A DNA stretch of 64,000 nucleotides from Carnimonas nigrificans ATCC BAA-78. Its GTDB lineage: Bacteria; Pseudomonadota; Gammaproteobacteria; Pseudomonadales; Halomonadaceae. The notes beneath the pieces are model-generated. The model was not told the origin of the DNA, did not search any database, and saw only the letters and a list, made by a program, of their open reading frames with translations. The stretch is from the NCBI RefSeq assembly GCF_000526695.1, contig NZ_JAGO01000015.1:124001-188000 (forward strand), given 5' to 3'. The position numbers were made by a program, and so were the translations under genes. Of the stretch, positions 8,192 through 16,823 are shown one piece after another. Every line of letters starts with the position of its first letter. Positions within the stretch are counted from its first letter, which is position 1.

Positions 8192-9358
8192 TCAGTTTTG
8201 TGCCCACAGTGAGCGATAAATGTCGATGATCTCGTCAGCATTGGGAACACGGGGGTTGTTACCCGGCGAGCCAGATGCCAGCGCTTGTTCAGCCATTGTT
8301 GGGAGCAGCGAGAAGAAGCGCTCGTGTTCAGCACCAAATGCCTCAAGCGTTGGTACCTGTAGCTCATCATTGATTTCGTAGAGAAAAGCGATGAGTTTTT
8401 TCGTGGCAGTATCGTCGTCGTCATGCGCATCGGCAGTGCCAATGAAGCGGGCGCAATCTGCGTAGCGCGAATGGGCAGCAGGCAACGACCACTGGGTGAC
8501 AGCAGGTAATAGCATTGCGTTGGAAAGCCCATGGGGCACATGGAAAAACGCCCCAATGGGTCGGCTCATACCGTGCACCAAGGCCACGGATGCATTGGAA
8601 AAGGCGATACCGGCGAGCGTCGAGCCCAGCATCATTGCTTCGCGGGCAGTCTGATCACTACCATCGTGGTAGGCACGGCGTAAATTGGGGCCAATCAGGC
8701 GCATGGCAGCAACTGCCTGGCTATCGCTGTAGGGGCTGGCCTTTTGGCTGACATAGGCCTCCATTGCATGGGTAAGCGCATCAATGCCGGTGTCCGCGGT
8801 GGTGCGGGCAGGAACGCTGATGGTGAGGTTGTAATCTACCAATGCCGCTATCGGCATGAAGCCAAGCCCAGAGCAGAGCATTTTTTCGTCGTTGGCTTCA
8901 TCAGTAATAATAGTGAAGCGGGTACATTCCGACCCGGTGCCAGCCGTTGTCGGAATGGCGATGATAGGCAGCCCTGCTTCGTTTACTTGGCGGGGAAACT
9001 TGTAATCACGCATGACACCGCCATGCTTGCCAAGGATGGCAATTGCCTTGGCACTATCAATCGGGCTACCGCCACCTAATGCGATGACGGAGTCATAATT
9101 GCCGCTGCGCACTTTCTCGACACCTGCGGTGATCGAGGTATCGGTGGGTTCTGGTACGGTGTCGTCGAATACCTCACAGGAAATACCCGATTGCGCCAAT
9201 ACGTCCTGTATAGCGGAAGCATAGCCAAGCTTGACCATTATCTTGTCGGTTACCAGTAATGGGCGGGAACAGCCCAGCTGGGCCAGCACCTCACCTACCT
9301 TATGGCTAGCGTCTGCACCCACATGCATGATGCGTGGAAGAATTACTTGCACAGGCAT
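8192..9358 (-). CDS. iron-containing (group III) alcohol dehydrogenase
   Basis: A 388-residue NAD(P)-dependent alcohol dehydrogenase of the iron-dependent family. Visible signatures are GGGSPIDSAKA (nucleotide site), IPTTAGTGSECT, DTGIDALTHAMEAYVS, and the metal-binding histidines in ALVHGMSRPIGAFFHVPHG. A strong ribosome site GGAGG precedes ATG 9358. It is the first gene of the leftward operon with mmsA and the IclR regulator. In this setting it probably makes a semialdehyde from a short hydroxy acid or alcohol, which mmsA then converts to an acyl-CoA. The substrate (3-hydroxypropionate, 4-hydroxybutyrate or a simple alcohol) is inference; the family is certain. Confidence 0.9.
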   Translation of the reverse strand: MPVQVILPRIMHVGADASHKVGEVLAQLGCSRPLLVTDKIMVKLGYASAIQDVLAQSGISCEVFDDTVPEPTDTSITAGVEKVRSGNYDSVIALGGGSPIDSAKAIAILGKHGGVMRDYKFPRQVNEAGLPIIAIPTTAGTGSECTRFTIITDEANDEKMLCSGLGFMPIAALVDYNLTISVPARTTADTGIDALTHAMEAYVSQKASPYSDSQAVAAMRLIGPNLRRAYHDGSDQTAREAMMLGSTLAGIAFSNASVALVHGMSRPIGAFFHVPHGLSNAMLLPAVTQWSLPAAHSRYADCARFIGTADAHDDDDTATKKLIAFLYEINDELQVPTLEAFGAEHERFFSLLPTMAEQALASGSPGNNPRVPNADEIIDIYRSLWAQN

Positions 9359-9591
9359 GTCTACCTCCTTGATCTGTATTTCGATACAAAATGTATTATT
9401 TTTATTTTTGATTAAATCAGACCAAAGCAGTAAAAGATGAGTTTTTTACACCTTTAGGATAATAAATCCTTTTGTCGTATGGATGTGAAATAGACTATAC
9501 CGATATAAAACATATCGTTTTTGATATTTTTGGAGCAATGTCTAGGGTCTGTCTGGCGTAGAGGATATCTGCTGGATGAGGGAGGGGCAGT
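9359..9591. promoter_or_regulatory. divergent promoter region with two palindromes (probable IclR sites)
   Basis: The spacer between the alcohol dehydrogenase operon and the rightward permease is AT-rich. It contains ATACA-AAA-TGTAT (9384-9396) directly upstream of the alcohol dehydrogenase ribosome site, and CGATAT-AAAAC-ATATCG (9501-9517) in the middle. Both are of a length used by IclR-family proteins. They are good operator candidates for the local IclR regulator, though no binding is proven. Confidence 0.5.
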
Positions 9592-9795
9592 ATGACGGAT
9601 ATGTTGATTGATAACGCCAGGTTCACCCTTCCGATGCCGTTTCTAAATACCGTGACCGAAGATTTCGCTGAGATCCTGGTAGCGCAACGTATGCAATCTG
9701 TATTGATCCAGGTAGTGACTGCCGGTACTACCGAGACTATTTCAAGGTGTCTAGCGGCTGTCGAACGACCTTCAGAGCATCATTTGAGGAGATGA
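9592..9795 (+). CDS. small hypothetical protein upstream of the permease
   Basis: A 67-codon frame whose ATG is preceded by a good purine-rich ribosome site (GAGGGAGGGG). It ends 1 bp before the permease start, so its tail carries the permease ribosome site (GAGGAG at 9785-9790). The protein (LPMPFLNTVTEDFAEIL in the middle) has no recognised motif, membrane segment or signal. It may be a small coupled protein, a translated leader, or chance. The placement and ribosome site are the only support. Confidence 0.45.
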   Translation: MTDMLIDNARFTLPMPFLNTVTEDFAEILVAQRMQSVLIQVVTAGTTETISRCLAAVERPSEHHLRR

Positions 9796-9796
9796 C

Positions 9797-11107
9797 ATGT
9801 TGAGTCTGATTGGCCTTGTGGGAGGCCTGGCGCTACTGATATTCCTGACCATGCGTGGCGTTGATTTGCTAATCGCAGCCCCTGTGTCAGCACTTTTAAT
9901 GGCTATGCTCAGTGGGCTGCCTTTGCTCCCCGGCGCCGAGGGTGGGACGGGGTCATATGTCAGTCAGTACATGGACGGCTTCACAGGCTTCTTTGCCGAC
10001 TGGTTCTTCATGTTTTTGCTGGGGGCTATCTTCGGCAAGCTTATGCAGGACAGTGGGGCAGCCGAGAGCATTGCTCACTGGATCGTTGGGCATATCGGCA
10101 TGAAAAATGCCCCGCTGGCGGTGGTTATCGCCTGTGCAGTGCTCACCTATGGTGGCGTGAGCATGTTTATCGTCTCTTTTTCGGTTTATCCAATGGCAGT
10201 AGGGCTTTTCAGGGAGGCTGGGCTGCCTCGTCGCTTCATTCCTGCAGCTCTCGGCTTTGGGGTGGGTACCTTCACGATGACTTCGGCTGGCTCTCCCGAA
10301 ATTCAGAATTGGATCCCGATCGAATATTTGGGCACCTCACCTTATGCAGCGTGGGGGGTGAGTCTGGTTGTGGCGATATTCATGGTGATTTCCGGTCAGC
10401 TCTGGCTGAACTGGATGATCAAGCGCGCTGTAGCCAAGGGGGAGACATTCCATGCTCGCGAGGATGATGATAACGAGCAACGCGCTTCGCTGCCGCATCC
10501 GTTAATCAGCATGCTGCCGCTGCTGGTCGTGCTGGTGATCACCTTCTTCTTTCATGAGCAGTTTGGTAAGTCTGCGCTTATGATTGCGCTGCTGGGAGGC
10601 GTTATCGGGATATGCGTGATTAACTTGCGTCATTTCACCAATATGGGGAGCGCATTCTCAGGCGGTGCACTCGGTGCTCTGATCGCTATTGCCAACACCT
10701 GTGCTGTGGTTGGCTTCGGCGGAGTTGCTAAAGCCACACCTGCTTTTGATACTGCGGTAACCTGGATGACTCATTTGCCGGGTAATCCATTGATCGGAAG
10801 TGCTCTGGCGATCTGCGTGATTGCGGGGATCACTGGTTCGGCTTCAGGAGGCCAGGCAATTGCGCTGCCGCTGCTGGCGCCGCACTATCTGAGCATAGGG
10901 GTGAATCCGCAGGAGCTGCATCGGGTTGCAGCAATCTCTTCAGGTGCGCTGGATTCGCTGCCTCACAGCGGCTATGTGGTGACGATTATTCGTGCCATTG
11001 CCGGTGAAACCCACAAGCAGGCTTACCCAGCATTTGCTGCCCTGACGGTAGCCATTCCGCTGCTTGGCGTGGTGTTGGCGGTCGGATTATTCCTGTTGGG
11101 AATGTAG
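9797..11107 (+). CDS. GntP-family permease
   Basis: A 436-residue inner-membrane transporter with about 12 hydrophobic segments. It resembles the GntP family, which imports gluconate, 3-hydroxybutyrate or related hydroxy acids with protons. Characteristic stretches are VCYPMAVG-like ISFSVYPMAVGLF, GVGTFTMTSAGSPEIQNWIP, and a late GITGSASGGQAIALPLL followed by ISSGALDSLPHSGYVVT. It is transcribed away from the alcohol and aldehyde dehydrogenase genes and probably brings in their substrate or its precursor. The likely substrate class is a small hydroxy acid; the exact one is open. Confidence 0.85.
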   Translation: MLSLIGLVGGLALLIFLTMRGVDLLIAAPVSALLMAMLSGLPLLPGAEGGTGSYVSQYMDGFTGFFADWFFMFLLGAIFGKLMQDSGAAESIAHWIVGHIGMKNAPLAVVIACAVLTYGGVSMFIVSFSVYPMAVGLFREAGLPRRFIPAALGFGVGTFTMTSAGSPEIQNWIPIEYLGTSPYAAWGVSLVVAIFMVISGQLWLNWMIKRAVAKGETFHAREDDDNEQRASLPHPLISMLPLLVVLVITFFFHEQFGKSALMIALLGGVIGICVINLRHFTNMGSAFSGGALGALIAIANTCAVVGFGGVAKATPAFDTAVTWMTHLPGNPLIGSALAICVIAGITGSASGGQAIALPLLAPHYLSIGVNPQELHRVAAISSGALDSLPHSGYVVTIIRAIAGETHKQAYPAFAALTVAIPLLGVVLAVGLFLLGM

Positions 11108-11258
11108 TGCTTGATACGATGATGCCAGGGGCTGAGTGTGGGAAGACTCTGGAGCTCAGCGTAAATGAGCATCCATAGGTAAATGAAGGGCCGTCATTTC
11201 ACGCATAGGAAATCATGCTCCACCTGATGGTTCTCCAGCACAAGGCTATAAGGAACAG

Positions 11259-11286
11259 AGCCAATTCCGGCTGATCGGGATTGGCT
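11259..11286. other. hairpin in the permease-LacI spacer
   Basis: The inverted repeat AGCCAATTCC (11259-11268) / GGGATTGGCT (11277-11286) lies in the 270-bp gap between two convergent genes. No T-run follows. It may limit read-through. Nothing else is seen in 11108-11379. Confidence 0.35.
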
Positions 11287-11379
11287 CAAGCTGTCTCAAT
11301 ATGACCCTATGAAGCGAGGTAGCCCCGATTCTGTCTAACCATGTCGCTGTATTTCTTCCTCCAAAACCCCCAACCTCCC

Positions 11380-12390
11380 CTACAGTCGCCTGACTGACTC
11401 TCTTTCGATCAGTGGCATGGCGACACGTTGGCAGGTTGCGTGAGAGGGGGCTGAGTCCATGCTCAGCAGCCTTTCGACCGCCAGCTTGCCCATCTCGTAA
11501 TAGGGCAGTTGCAGGGTGGTGAGAGTGGGGTGCATGTATCCCGCCAGCGGTTCGTCGTCAAACGAGATGATGCTGATATCATCGGCGACGCGAAGACCTC
11601 GCTCGTGAAGGGCACGGTAGGCGCCGAAGGCAATCCTGTCATTGGCAACCAGCAGTGCGGTGATATCGGCACCGCTATCGAGCAGTGTCAGCGTGCCCTG
11701 GTAGCCGAGTGATGGCTCCCATTCGTCACCGTGAACTTCCCCCGCCAAACACAGCCCTGCGTTGCGCATGGCGTCATCAATGCCTGCAAAGCGGCTCTCG
11801 ATGGTAACGGAGTGGTAAGGGTCCTTCGCCTTGTGGTTGCGTCCGATCACGCCGATGCGCTGGTGATTGTGCGCTAACAGGCACTCAATGGCGTTGACGC
11901 CGGCGGCATATTCATCAGGCAGCAGGCTAGGTAGCCCATTGCTGACCCCGTTGATAAGCACCGCGCGCTGTTGTTTAAGGTCGGGAATATCCACCTGGCG
12001 TGCCTGCATAAAGCCAAACAGCAAGCCATCGACGCGCCGCTCCTGCAACGATGCAAGAGTACGCTGCAATTGGTGACTCTCGGCTTCGGCAATGAGCACC
12101 GTATAGCCCTGCTGCTCCGCTGCATTCAGCACACCGCTGATCATGAGCGAGGCGTAGCGCGTGGTAGTGACATTGTTGGAGACAAAGCCGAGCGAGCGAC
12201 TCTCTCCGGTGCGCAGCATTCGACCGATGGCGTCGGTGGAGTAGCCCAACTGCTGAGCGGCAGCCTGTACCCGCTGGGCGGTAGCTGCGCTGATGCGTGC
12301 GGAACGACTCTGATTAAGCACCAGGTTGACCGTGGTGACTGATACTCCTGCCAAACGGGCAACATCGGCCTGGCTCGCTTTCCTTTGCAC
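11380..12390 (-). CDS. cscR: LacI-family repressor of the sucrose genes (CscR-like)
   Basis: A 336-residue LacI-family protein. The DNA-binding headpiece is ASQADVARLAGVSVTTVNLVL at residues 5-25, followed by the hinge region. The sugar-binding core shows GFVSNNVTTTRYASLM, LLAHNHQRIGVIG, TALLVANDRIAFGAY and ISIISFDDEPLAGYMHPTLTT. The start is GTG at 12390 with AAGGAA upstream. It is divergent from the sucrose permease and hydrolase and should bind the two palindromes at 12535-12563. The inducer is probably sucrose, fructose or a phosphate of them. The family is certain and the target is inferred from position. Confidence 0.88.
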   Translation of the reverse strand: MQRKASQADVARLAGVSVTTVNLVLNQSRSARISAATAQRVQAAAQQLGYSTDAIGRMLRTGESRSLGFVSNNVTTTRYASLMISGVLNAAEQQGYTVLIAEAESHQLQRTLASLQERRVDGLLFGFMQARQVDIPDLKQQRAVLINGVSNGLPSLLPDEYAAGVNAIECLLAHNHQRIGVIGRNHKAKDPYHSVTIESRFAGIDDAMRNAGLCLAGEVHGDEWEPSLGYQGTLTLLDSGADITALLVANDRIAFGAYRALHERGLRVADDISIISFDDEPLAGYMHPTLTTLQLPYYEMGKLAVERLLSMDSAPSHATCQRVAMPLIERESVRRL

Positions 12391-12534
12391 TGGCTGGTTC
12401 CTTTTTGATTCCCACCAAATCTACCTGGACGAAGCACTGACGATGACGGTGTCTGTTATCGGGGCCTTTATATGCTAGGGGGCTTACGACCAAATAGCTA
12501 ACTACAGCGCTTGCTTCTCCTGATAATCTGCTCT

Positions 12535-12563
12535 GGTAAATCGATTTACCTAAATGGTTTAGG
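12535..12563. promoter_or_regulatory. paired palindromic operators for the LacI-family repressor
   Basis: GGTAAATC-GATTTACC (12535-12550) is a perfect 16-bp palindrome with the central CG typical of LacI-family sites. CCTAAA-TGG-TTTAGG (12549-12563) is a second palindrome that shares two bases with the first. They lie 39-67 bp upstream of the permease ATG, where binding would block its promoter. Confidence 0.75.
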
Positions 12564-12601
12564 CAACGATTTCATGTGTCGCTTCATCTTTTGGAGTCGT
12601 T

Positions 12602-13882
12602 ATGTCATCCGCTTTCCTTACACACTTAAAACGCCCAGCCTATCTGCATAACTCCACGACCCTGCTGCTGTTTTTTGCGTCATGGGGCGTCTGGTGGTCA
12701 TTTTTTCAAATCTGGCTCACGTCACCGGAGTCAGGACTGGGGCTGAACGGTCACCAGGTAGGCATTGTCTATTCTGCCAACGCTGCCGCAACGCTGCTCA
12801 TCATGCTGGTGTACGGCATCGTGCAGGACAAGCTGCAAATGAAACGTCACCTGGTCATCTTTGCCAGCGTGTTAATGAGCCTTGTCGCGCCCTTTGTGAT
12901 CTGGGTCTATCAGCCTCTGCTGATGGCCGGTGGTTCCTCCTTTATGCTCGGGGTGATCCTCGGAGCATGGGTGCTGGCAGCGGGGTTCATTGCTGCCGCC
13001 GGTCTGTTTGAAGCCTTCTCGGAGCGTTTTGCGCGTGCGCATGGGGATGAGTATGGTCAGGTGCGTATGTGGGGTTCGGTGGGCTATGCAATTGCTGCGC
13101 TGCTGGCCGGTTTTCTGTTTACCTACGATCCTGCACTGAATTTCTGGTGCGGGTCGCTGCTTGGTGTCTGCTGCCTGGTGGCGAATATTATGTGGAGAAG
13201 CCCGGTGGAACCAGCGGGGATGCACGGCACCACTCAGGAAACTCCCGGCCTCAAGGACATTATCCGCGGCTTGTGCTGCCGTCCCATGTTGACCATGGTC
13301 ATCTTCGTATTGATGTCGTGGACCTTCTACACAGTGTTCGATCAGCAGATGTTCCCCGACTTTTATACGCATCTGTTTGACTCTCCCGCTCGTGGGCAGC
13401 GCATGTACGCGATCCTGAACTCGGTACAGGTCTGTCTGGAAGCCGTCATGCTGGGTCTGGTGCCACTGCTCATGCACAGGATCGGCGTCAAGCCGGCGCT
13501 GATGCTGGGCATACTGGTGATGTTTTTGCGCATTGCCGGATGCGCCTTCTTCACCGATCCGATGCTGATTTCACTGGTGAAGCTCCTTCATGCGCCTGAA
13601 GTGGCGCTGTGTGTACTGCCCATTTTCCGCTACTTCACGCTGCACTTTAATCCAGTGCTGTCTGTCACCTTGTATATGGTGGGATTCCAGCTCTCTTCTC
13701 AGGTCGGCAATATTCTGCTTTCTCCGGTACTTGGGGCGCTGCGCGATGACATTGGCTACCAGCCGACCTTCTATCTGATCGCCGGTATTGTGCTTCTGGC
13801 GGGCATTTACGGGCTGTGCTTCCTGAAAGGGGACAAGCAGCACTTGTCGCATGCGTCTGATAACAGTGCGCTTTCTTCCTGA
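12602..13882 (+). CDS. cscB: sucrose:H+ symporter, LacY family (CscB-like)
   Basis: A 426-residue LacY-family permease with about 12 hydrophobic segments. Family-typical parts are ASWGVWWSFFQIWLTS near the N-terminus, GIVQDKLQMKRHL after helix 2, DEYGQVRMWGSVGYA, and a late GFQLSSQVGNILLSPVLGAL. A ribosome site (GGAG) precedes the ATG. It is the first gene after the operator pair and lies 42 bp before the sucrose hydrolase, so import of sucrose is the natural reading. No PTS component is nearby, so the sugar enters unphosphorylated. Confidence 0.88.
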   Translation: MSSAFLTHLKRPAYLHNSTTLLLFFASWGVWWSFFQIWLTSPESGLGLNGHQVGIVYSANAAATLLIMLVYGIVQDKLQMKRHLVIFASVLMSLVAPFVIWVYQPLLMAGGSSFMLGVILGAWVLAAGFIAAAGLFEAFSERFARAHGDEYGQVRMWGSVGYAIAALLAGFLFTYDPALNFWCGSLLGVCCLVANIMWRSPVEPAGMHGTTQETPGLKDIIRGLCCRPMLTMVIFVLMSWTFYTVFDQQMFPDFYTHLFDSPARGQRMYAILNSVQVCLEAVMLGLVPLLMHRIGVKPALMLGILVMFLRIAGCAFFTDPMLISLVKLLHAPEVALCVLPIFRYFTLHFNPVLSVTLYMVGFQLSSQVGNILLSPVLGALRDDIGYQPTFYLIAGIVLLAGIYGLCFLKGDKQHLSHASDNSALSS

Positions 13883-13924
13883 AGCGATATTCTTCCGAAT
13901 TCATCAACGTTAGAGGGGGCTTTC

Positions 13925-15424
13925 ATGTCAGCCAACGACCAAACGTATCACGCTGCCCAGCTTGAGCGGGCACAGCTTGCCAATAATGCTTTGGCGGAAA
14001 CACGCAAGTCACGCTGGTATCCGCACTTCCACATTGCAGCGGCGGCGGGCTGGATCAATGATCCCAACGGGCTGTCGTTCTTCAATGGGCGCTATCAGAC
14101 CTATTTTCAGCACCACCCTTACAGCAGCCAATGGGGGCCTATGCACTGGGGGCATGTGTCGAGCCAGGATCTGGTGCATTGGCAGCGCCATCCCATTGCA
14201 TTGGCACCTGACCGGGAAGAAGACCGTGATGGTGTCTTTTCAGGCTCGGCAGTAGAAGGGCCGGATGGTCTGCTCTACGCCTTCTACACCGGTCATCGCT
14301 GGCGTAACGGCTATAACGAAGATGACGGCAACCTTCAGGTACAGTGTCTGGCGGTATCGCAAGATGGCTGCACCTTCGAGAAGCGTGGCACGGTGATTGA
14401 GTGCCCTGAGGGAGTTCAGCATTTCCGCGATCCCAAGGTGTGGTATCAGGATGAGCGCTGGTGGATGGTGGTAGGCATTAGCTCGCTTGAGCAGCGTGGC
14501 GAGGTGTGGCTGTATGTCTCCAGCAATCTGACCGAGTGGCAGTTTGATCGTGTGCTCTTTCAGGCGCCTGAGCCTGGCGTATTCATGCTGGAGTGTCCTG
14601 ACATGTTCCCGCTTGGCGATAAGTGGGTGCTGCTCTGCTGCCCTATGGGGCTGCCGAAGGAAGGCTTTACAGGCCGCAACGGCCATAACGCGGGCTATGT
14701 AGTGGGAGATTGGGCGCCGGGACAAGGTTTCACGCCGCTCACCGCGTTTCAGCCGCTCGATTGGGGCCATCAGTTTTACGCGCCGCAAACCTTTGAAGCT
14801 CCCGATGGTCGCCGCATTCTGTTTGGCTGGATGGGGGCGTTTGATATGGTTCTCCCAACTCAGACTGAAGATGGCTGGTGCGGCCAGTTGACGGTGCCGC
14901 GCGAGCTACGCCTTGATGATGACCTGCATCTTTATAACGCTCCCATCGACGAATTCACTCAACTGCGTACTGACACGGTAGAAGCGGGCGCTATCACGCT
15001 GGATGCCAACCAGGGGCGCGTGATTGTTCAGGAGTGTCAGCCCTGCGAAATTGAACTCAGCATTAACCTTGCCGAGAGCAGTGCCGAGCGGATCGGGCTG
15101 TGGATAGGTCAGGCCGAGGGCGGCGATGGCGTGTTGGTCGCGTATGATGATCAGATGCAGCGTGTCGTGGTCGATCGCGGCAATGCCCTCAATGGCGATC
15201 GTGGCTATCGAGCCGCGCCCTGTTCTGCGGAAGGAAGGCTTGAATTGCGCGTGCTGATTGATAAAGGCTCGGTGGAGGTCTTTCTCAATAACGGTCAGGC
15301 GTCGGTGACTTCCTTCGTCTTCCCTGTCGAAGGAGCGCGTTCCGTTATCCTGCGTGCAGAATCCGGTGCAGCCACCGTTGATGCCGTGACCGTGCATCAG
15401 CTCGGCAGCATCTGGAATAGCTGA
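13925..15424 (+). CDS. cscA: sucrose hydrolase / invertase, GH32 family
   Basis: A 499-residue GH32 beta-fructosidase without signal peptide, so it acts in the cytoplasm and splits sucrose to glucose and fructose. The catalytic set is complete: nucleophile Asp46 in WINDPNG, stabilising Asp169 in FRDPK, acid/base Glu223 in ECPDMF. The C-terminal beta-sandwich (about residue 340 on) ends with IDKGSVEVFLNNGQ. It follows the permease and uses ribosome site AGAGGGGG. A fructokinase gene, often part of such units, is not present, so fructose must be phosphorylated by an enzyme coded elsewhere. Confidence 0.92.
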   Translation: MSANDQTYHAAQLERAQLANNALAETRKSRWYPHFHIAAAAGWINDPNGLSFFNGRYQTYFQHHPYSSQWGPMHWGHVSSQDLVHWQRHPIALAPDREEDRDGVFSGSAVEGPDGLLYAFYTGHRWRNGYNEDDGNLQVQCLAVSQDGCTFEKRGTVIECPEGVQHFRDPKVWYQDERWWMVVGISSLEQRGEVWLYVSSNLTEWQFDRVLFQAPEPGVFMLECPDMFPLGDKWVLLCCPMGLPKEGFTGRNGHNAGYVVGDWAPGQGFTPLTAFQPLDWGHQFYAPQTFEAPDGRRILFGWMGAFDMVLPTQTEDGWCGQLTVPRELRLDDDLHLYNAPIDEFTQLRTDTVEAGAITLDANQGRVIVQECQPCEIELSINLAESSAERIGLWIGQAEGGDGVLVAYDDQMQRVVVDRGNALNGDRGYRAAPCSAEGRLELRVLIDKGSVEVFLNNGQASVTSFVFPVEGARSVILRAESGAATVDAVTVHQLGSIWNS

Positions 15425-15542
15425 GATGCTTCGGGCGTGACATAAAGGCTGTTCTGCTGCCAGGCCAATAGTGCCACTGCTCGTCAATGAATGATGAGGA
15501 GAAATAGTACGCGGCAGGAAGGGCAATAGCTCCCATGAAAAT

Positions 15543-15585
15543 AACGCCGGCCAGCGCTTAAACACTGGCCGGCGTCATTTTTTTC
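15543..15585 (+). terminator. rho-independent terminator after the sucrose unit
   Basis: A perfect 11-bp stem ACGCCGGCCAG (15543-15553) / CTGGCCGGCGT (15565-15575) is followed by CA and a run of seven T. It lies between convergent cscA and the nemA-like gene. Confidence 0.88.
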
Positions 15586-15602
15586 ACGGCTATAGGGAGC
15601 GA

Positions 15603-16676
15603 TTAACGTGCCGTGGGGTAGTCGATATAGCCCTCTTTGGTTTGGCTATACCAGGTGCTGATGTTGTCGTCGGCCAGCGGTAGCCCTTCCTTGAAGCGAG
15701 TCACCAGGTCGGGGTTGGAGATGAAGCGACGGCCAAAGGCAATAAAGTCGGCTCCACCGCTTTGCACCACCTGCTGGGCTTCCTCAAGGGTATAGTCCTG
15801 ATTAAGCCCCAGCGGTTTATGGAAAACCTGACGGATTTTGGGCGACAGCTTGGGCTGATCGGTTTTGCCGAAGGTGCCATCCGGGCCAGGCTCACGCATT
15901 TCAAGGAAGGCGATATCCAGCGCTTGCAGTGTTTCCACGGCGGGAATAAATACCGCTTCCGGATCGCTATCAACGCAGCCTACCGTGTCACCGGTGGGCG
16001 TCAGGCGCACGCCGGTACGCTCCTTGCCGACTACTGAGATCACGCGCTCGGTTACTTCACGCAGCAGACGAATACGGTTTTCCGGCGAGCCGCCATAGCT
16101 GTCGGTACGCTTGTTGGTGCTGTCTTTCAGAAATTCATCAATCAGGTAGCCGTTGGCAGCGTGAATCTGCACGCCGTCAAAGCCAGCCTTCAGCGCATTG
16201 CGCGCGGCATTCTCGTAGTCATCCAGCAGACGTGGAATTTCTGCGGCTTCCAGCTCACGCGGTACTTCGTGATCCGCCTTGCCTTCATAAATATGAATCT
16301 GGCCCGGCGCGGCGATGGCCGAAGGAGCAACGGGCTGCTGGCCGGTGACGCTGGAGTGCACCTGGCGGCCCATATGCCATAGCTGGCAGACAATCTTGCC
16401 ACCTGCCTCGTGGACGGCCTGCGTAATAGGCTTCCACGCCTCGACCTGCTCGTCGCTCCAGATGCCCGGCGCCCAGGGCCAACCGAGTCCTTCACGCGAG
16501 ATGCCGGTTGCTTCGGAGATAATCAGCCCAGCTTCGGCGCGCTGTTTGTAGTATTCCACCATGATCGGCGTCGGTACATGGTCGCGGGTAGCACGCGCAC
16601 GGGTAAGCGGCGCCATCACAATGCGGTTGGCTGCATGAATGGAGCCAATCTCGATAGGGTCGAACAGGTCTGTCAT
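15603..16676 (-). CDS. nemA: old yellow enzyme family flavin oxidoreductase (NemA-like)
   Basis: A 357-residue FMN-dependent ene-reductase. Such enzymes reduce N-ethylmaleimide, nitrate esters and other electrophilic alkenes with NADPH. Family marks are IVMAPLTRARA, LIISEATGIS, CQLWHMGRQVH, GFDGVQIHAANGYLIDEFL (substrate-binding H..N pair), SYGGSPENR and FIAFGRRFISNPDL. The frame stays open upstream of 16676, but only this ATG has a good ribosome site (AGGAG) and starts like the family (MTDLFDPIEIG). It is divergent from a LysR-type gene that probably controls it in response to electrophiles. Confidence 0.9.
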   Translation of the reverse strand: MTDLFDPIEIGSIHAANRIVMAPLTRARATRDHVPTPIMVEYYKQRAEAGLIISEATGISREGLGWPWAPGIWSDEQVEAWKPITQAVHEAGGKIVCQLWHMGRQVHSSVTGQQPVAPSAIAAPGQIHIYEGKADHEVPRELEAAEIPRLLDDYENAARNALKAGFDGVQIHAANGYLIDEFLKDSTNKRTDSYGGSPENRIRLLREVTERVISVVGKERTGVRLTPTGDTVGCVDSDPEAVFIPAVETLQALDIAFLEMREPGPDGTFGKTDQPKLSPKIRQVFHKPLGLNQDYTLEEAQQVVQSGGADFIAFGRRFISNPDLVTRFKEGLPLADDNISTWYSQTKEGYIDYPTAR

Positions 16677-16823
16677 ATCAGTCTCCTGCCTTTGATAAGT
16701 CATGATAAAGCGAAAGAGGCACGCCATTTCGCGGCCTCTGGATTGCATGAATTCGACTTTAGCACTATTTTTCGAATGAATAATTGCCTGAAATATAAAA
16801 CCACTTTTTAGCTGTGTTAAATA

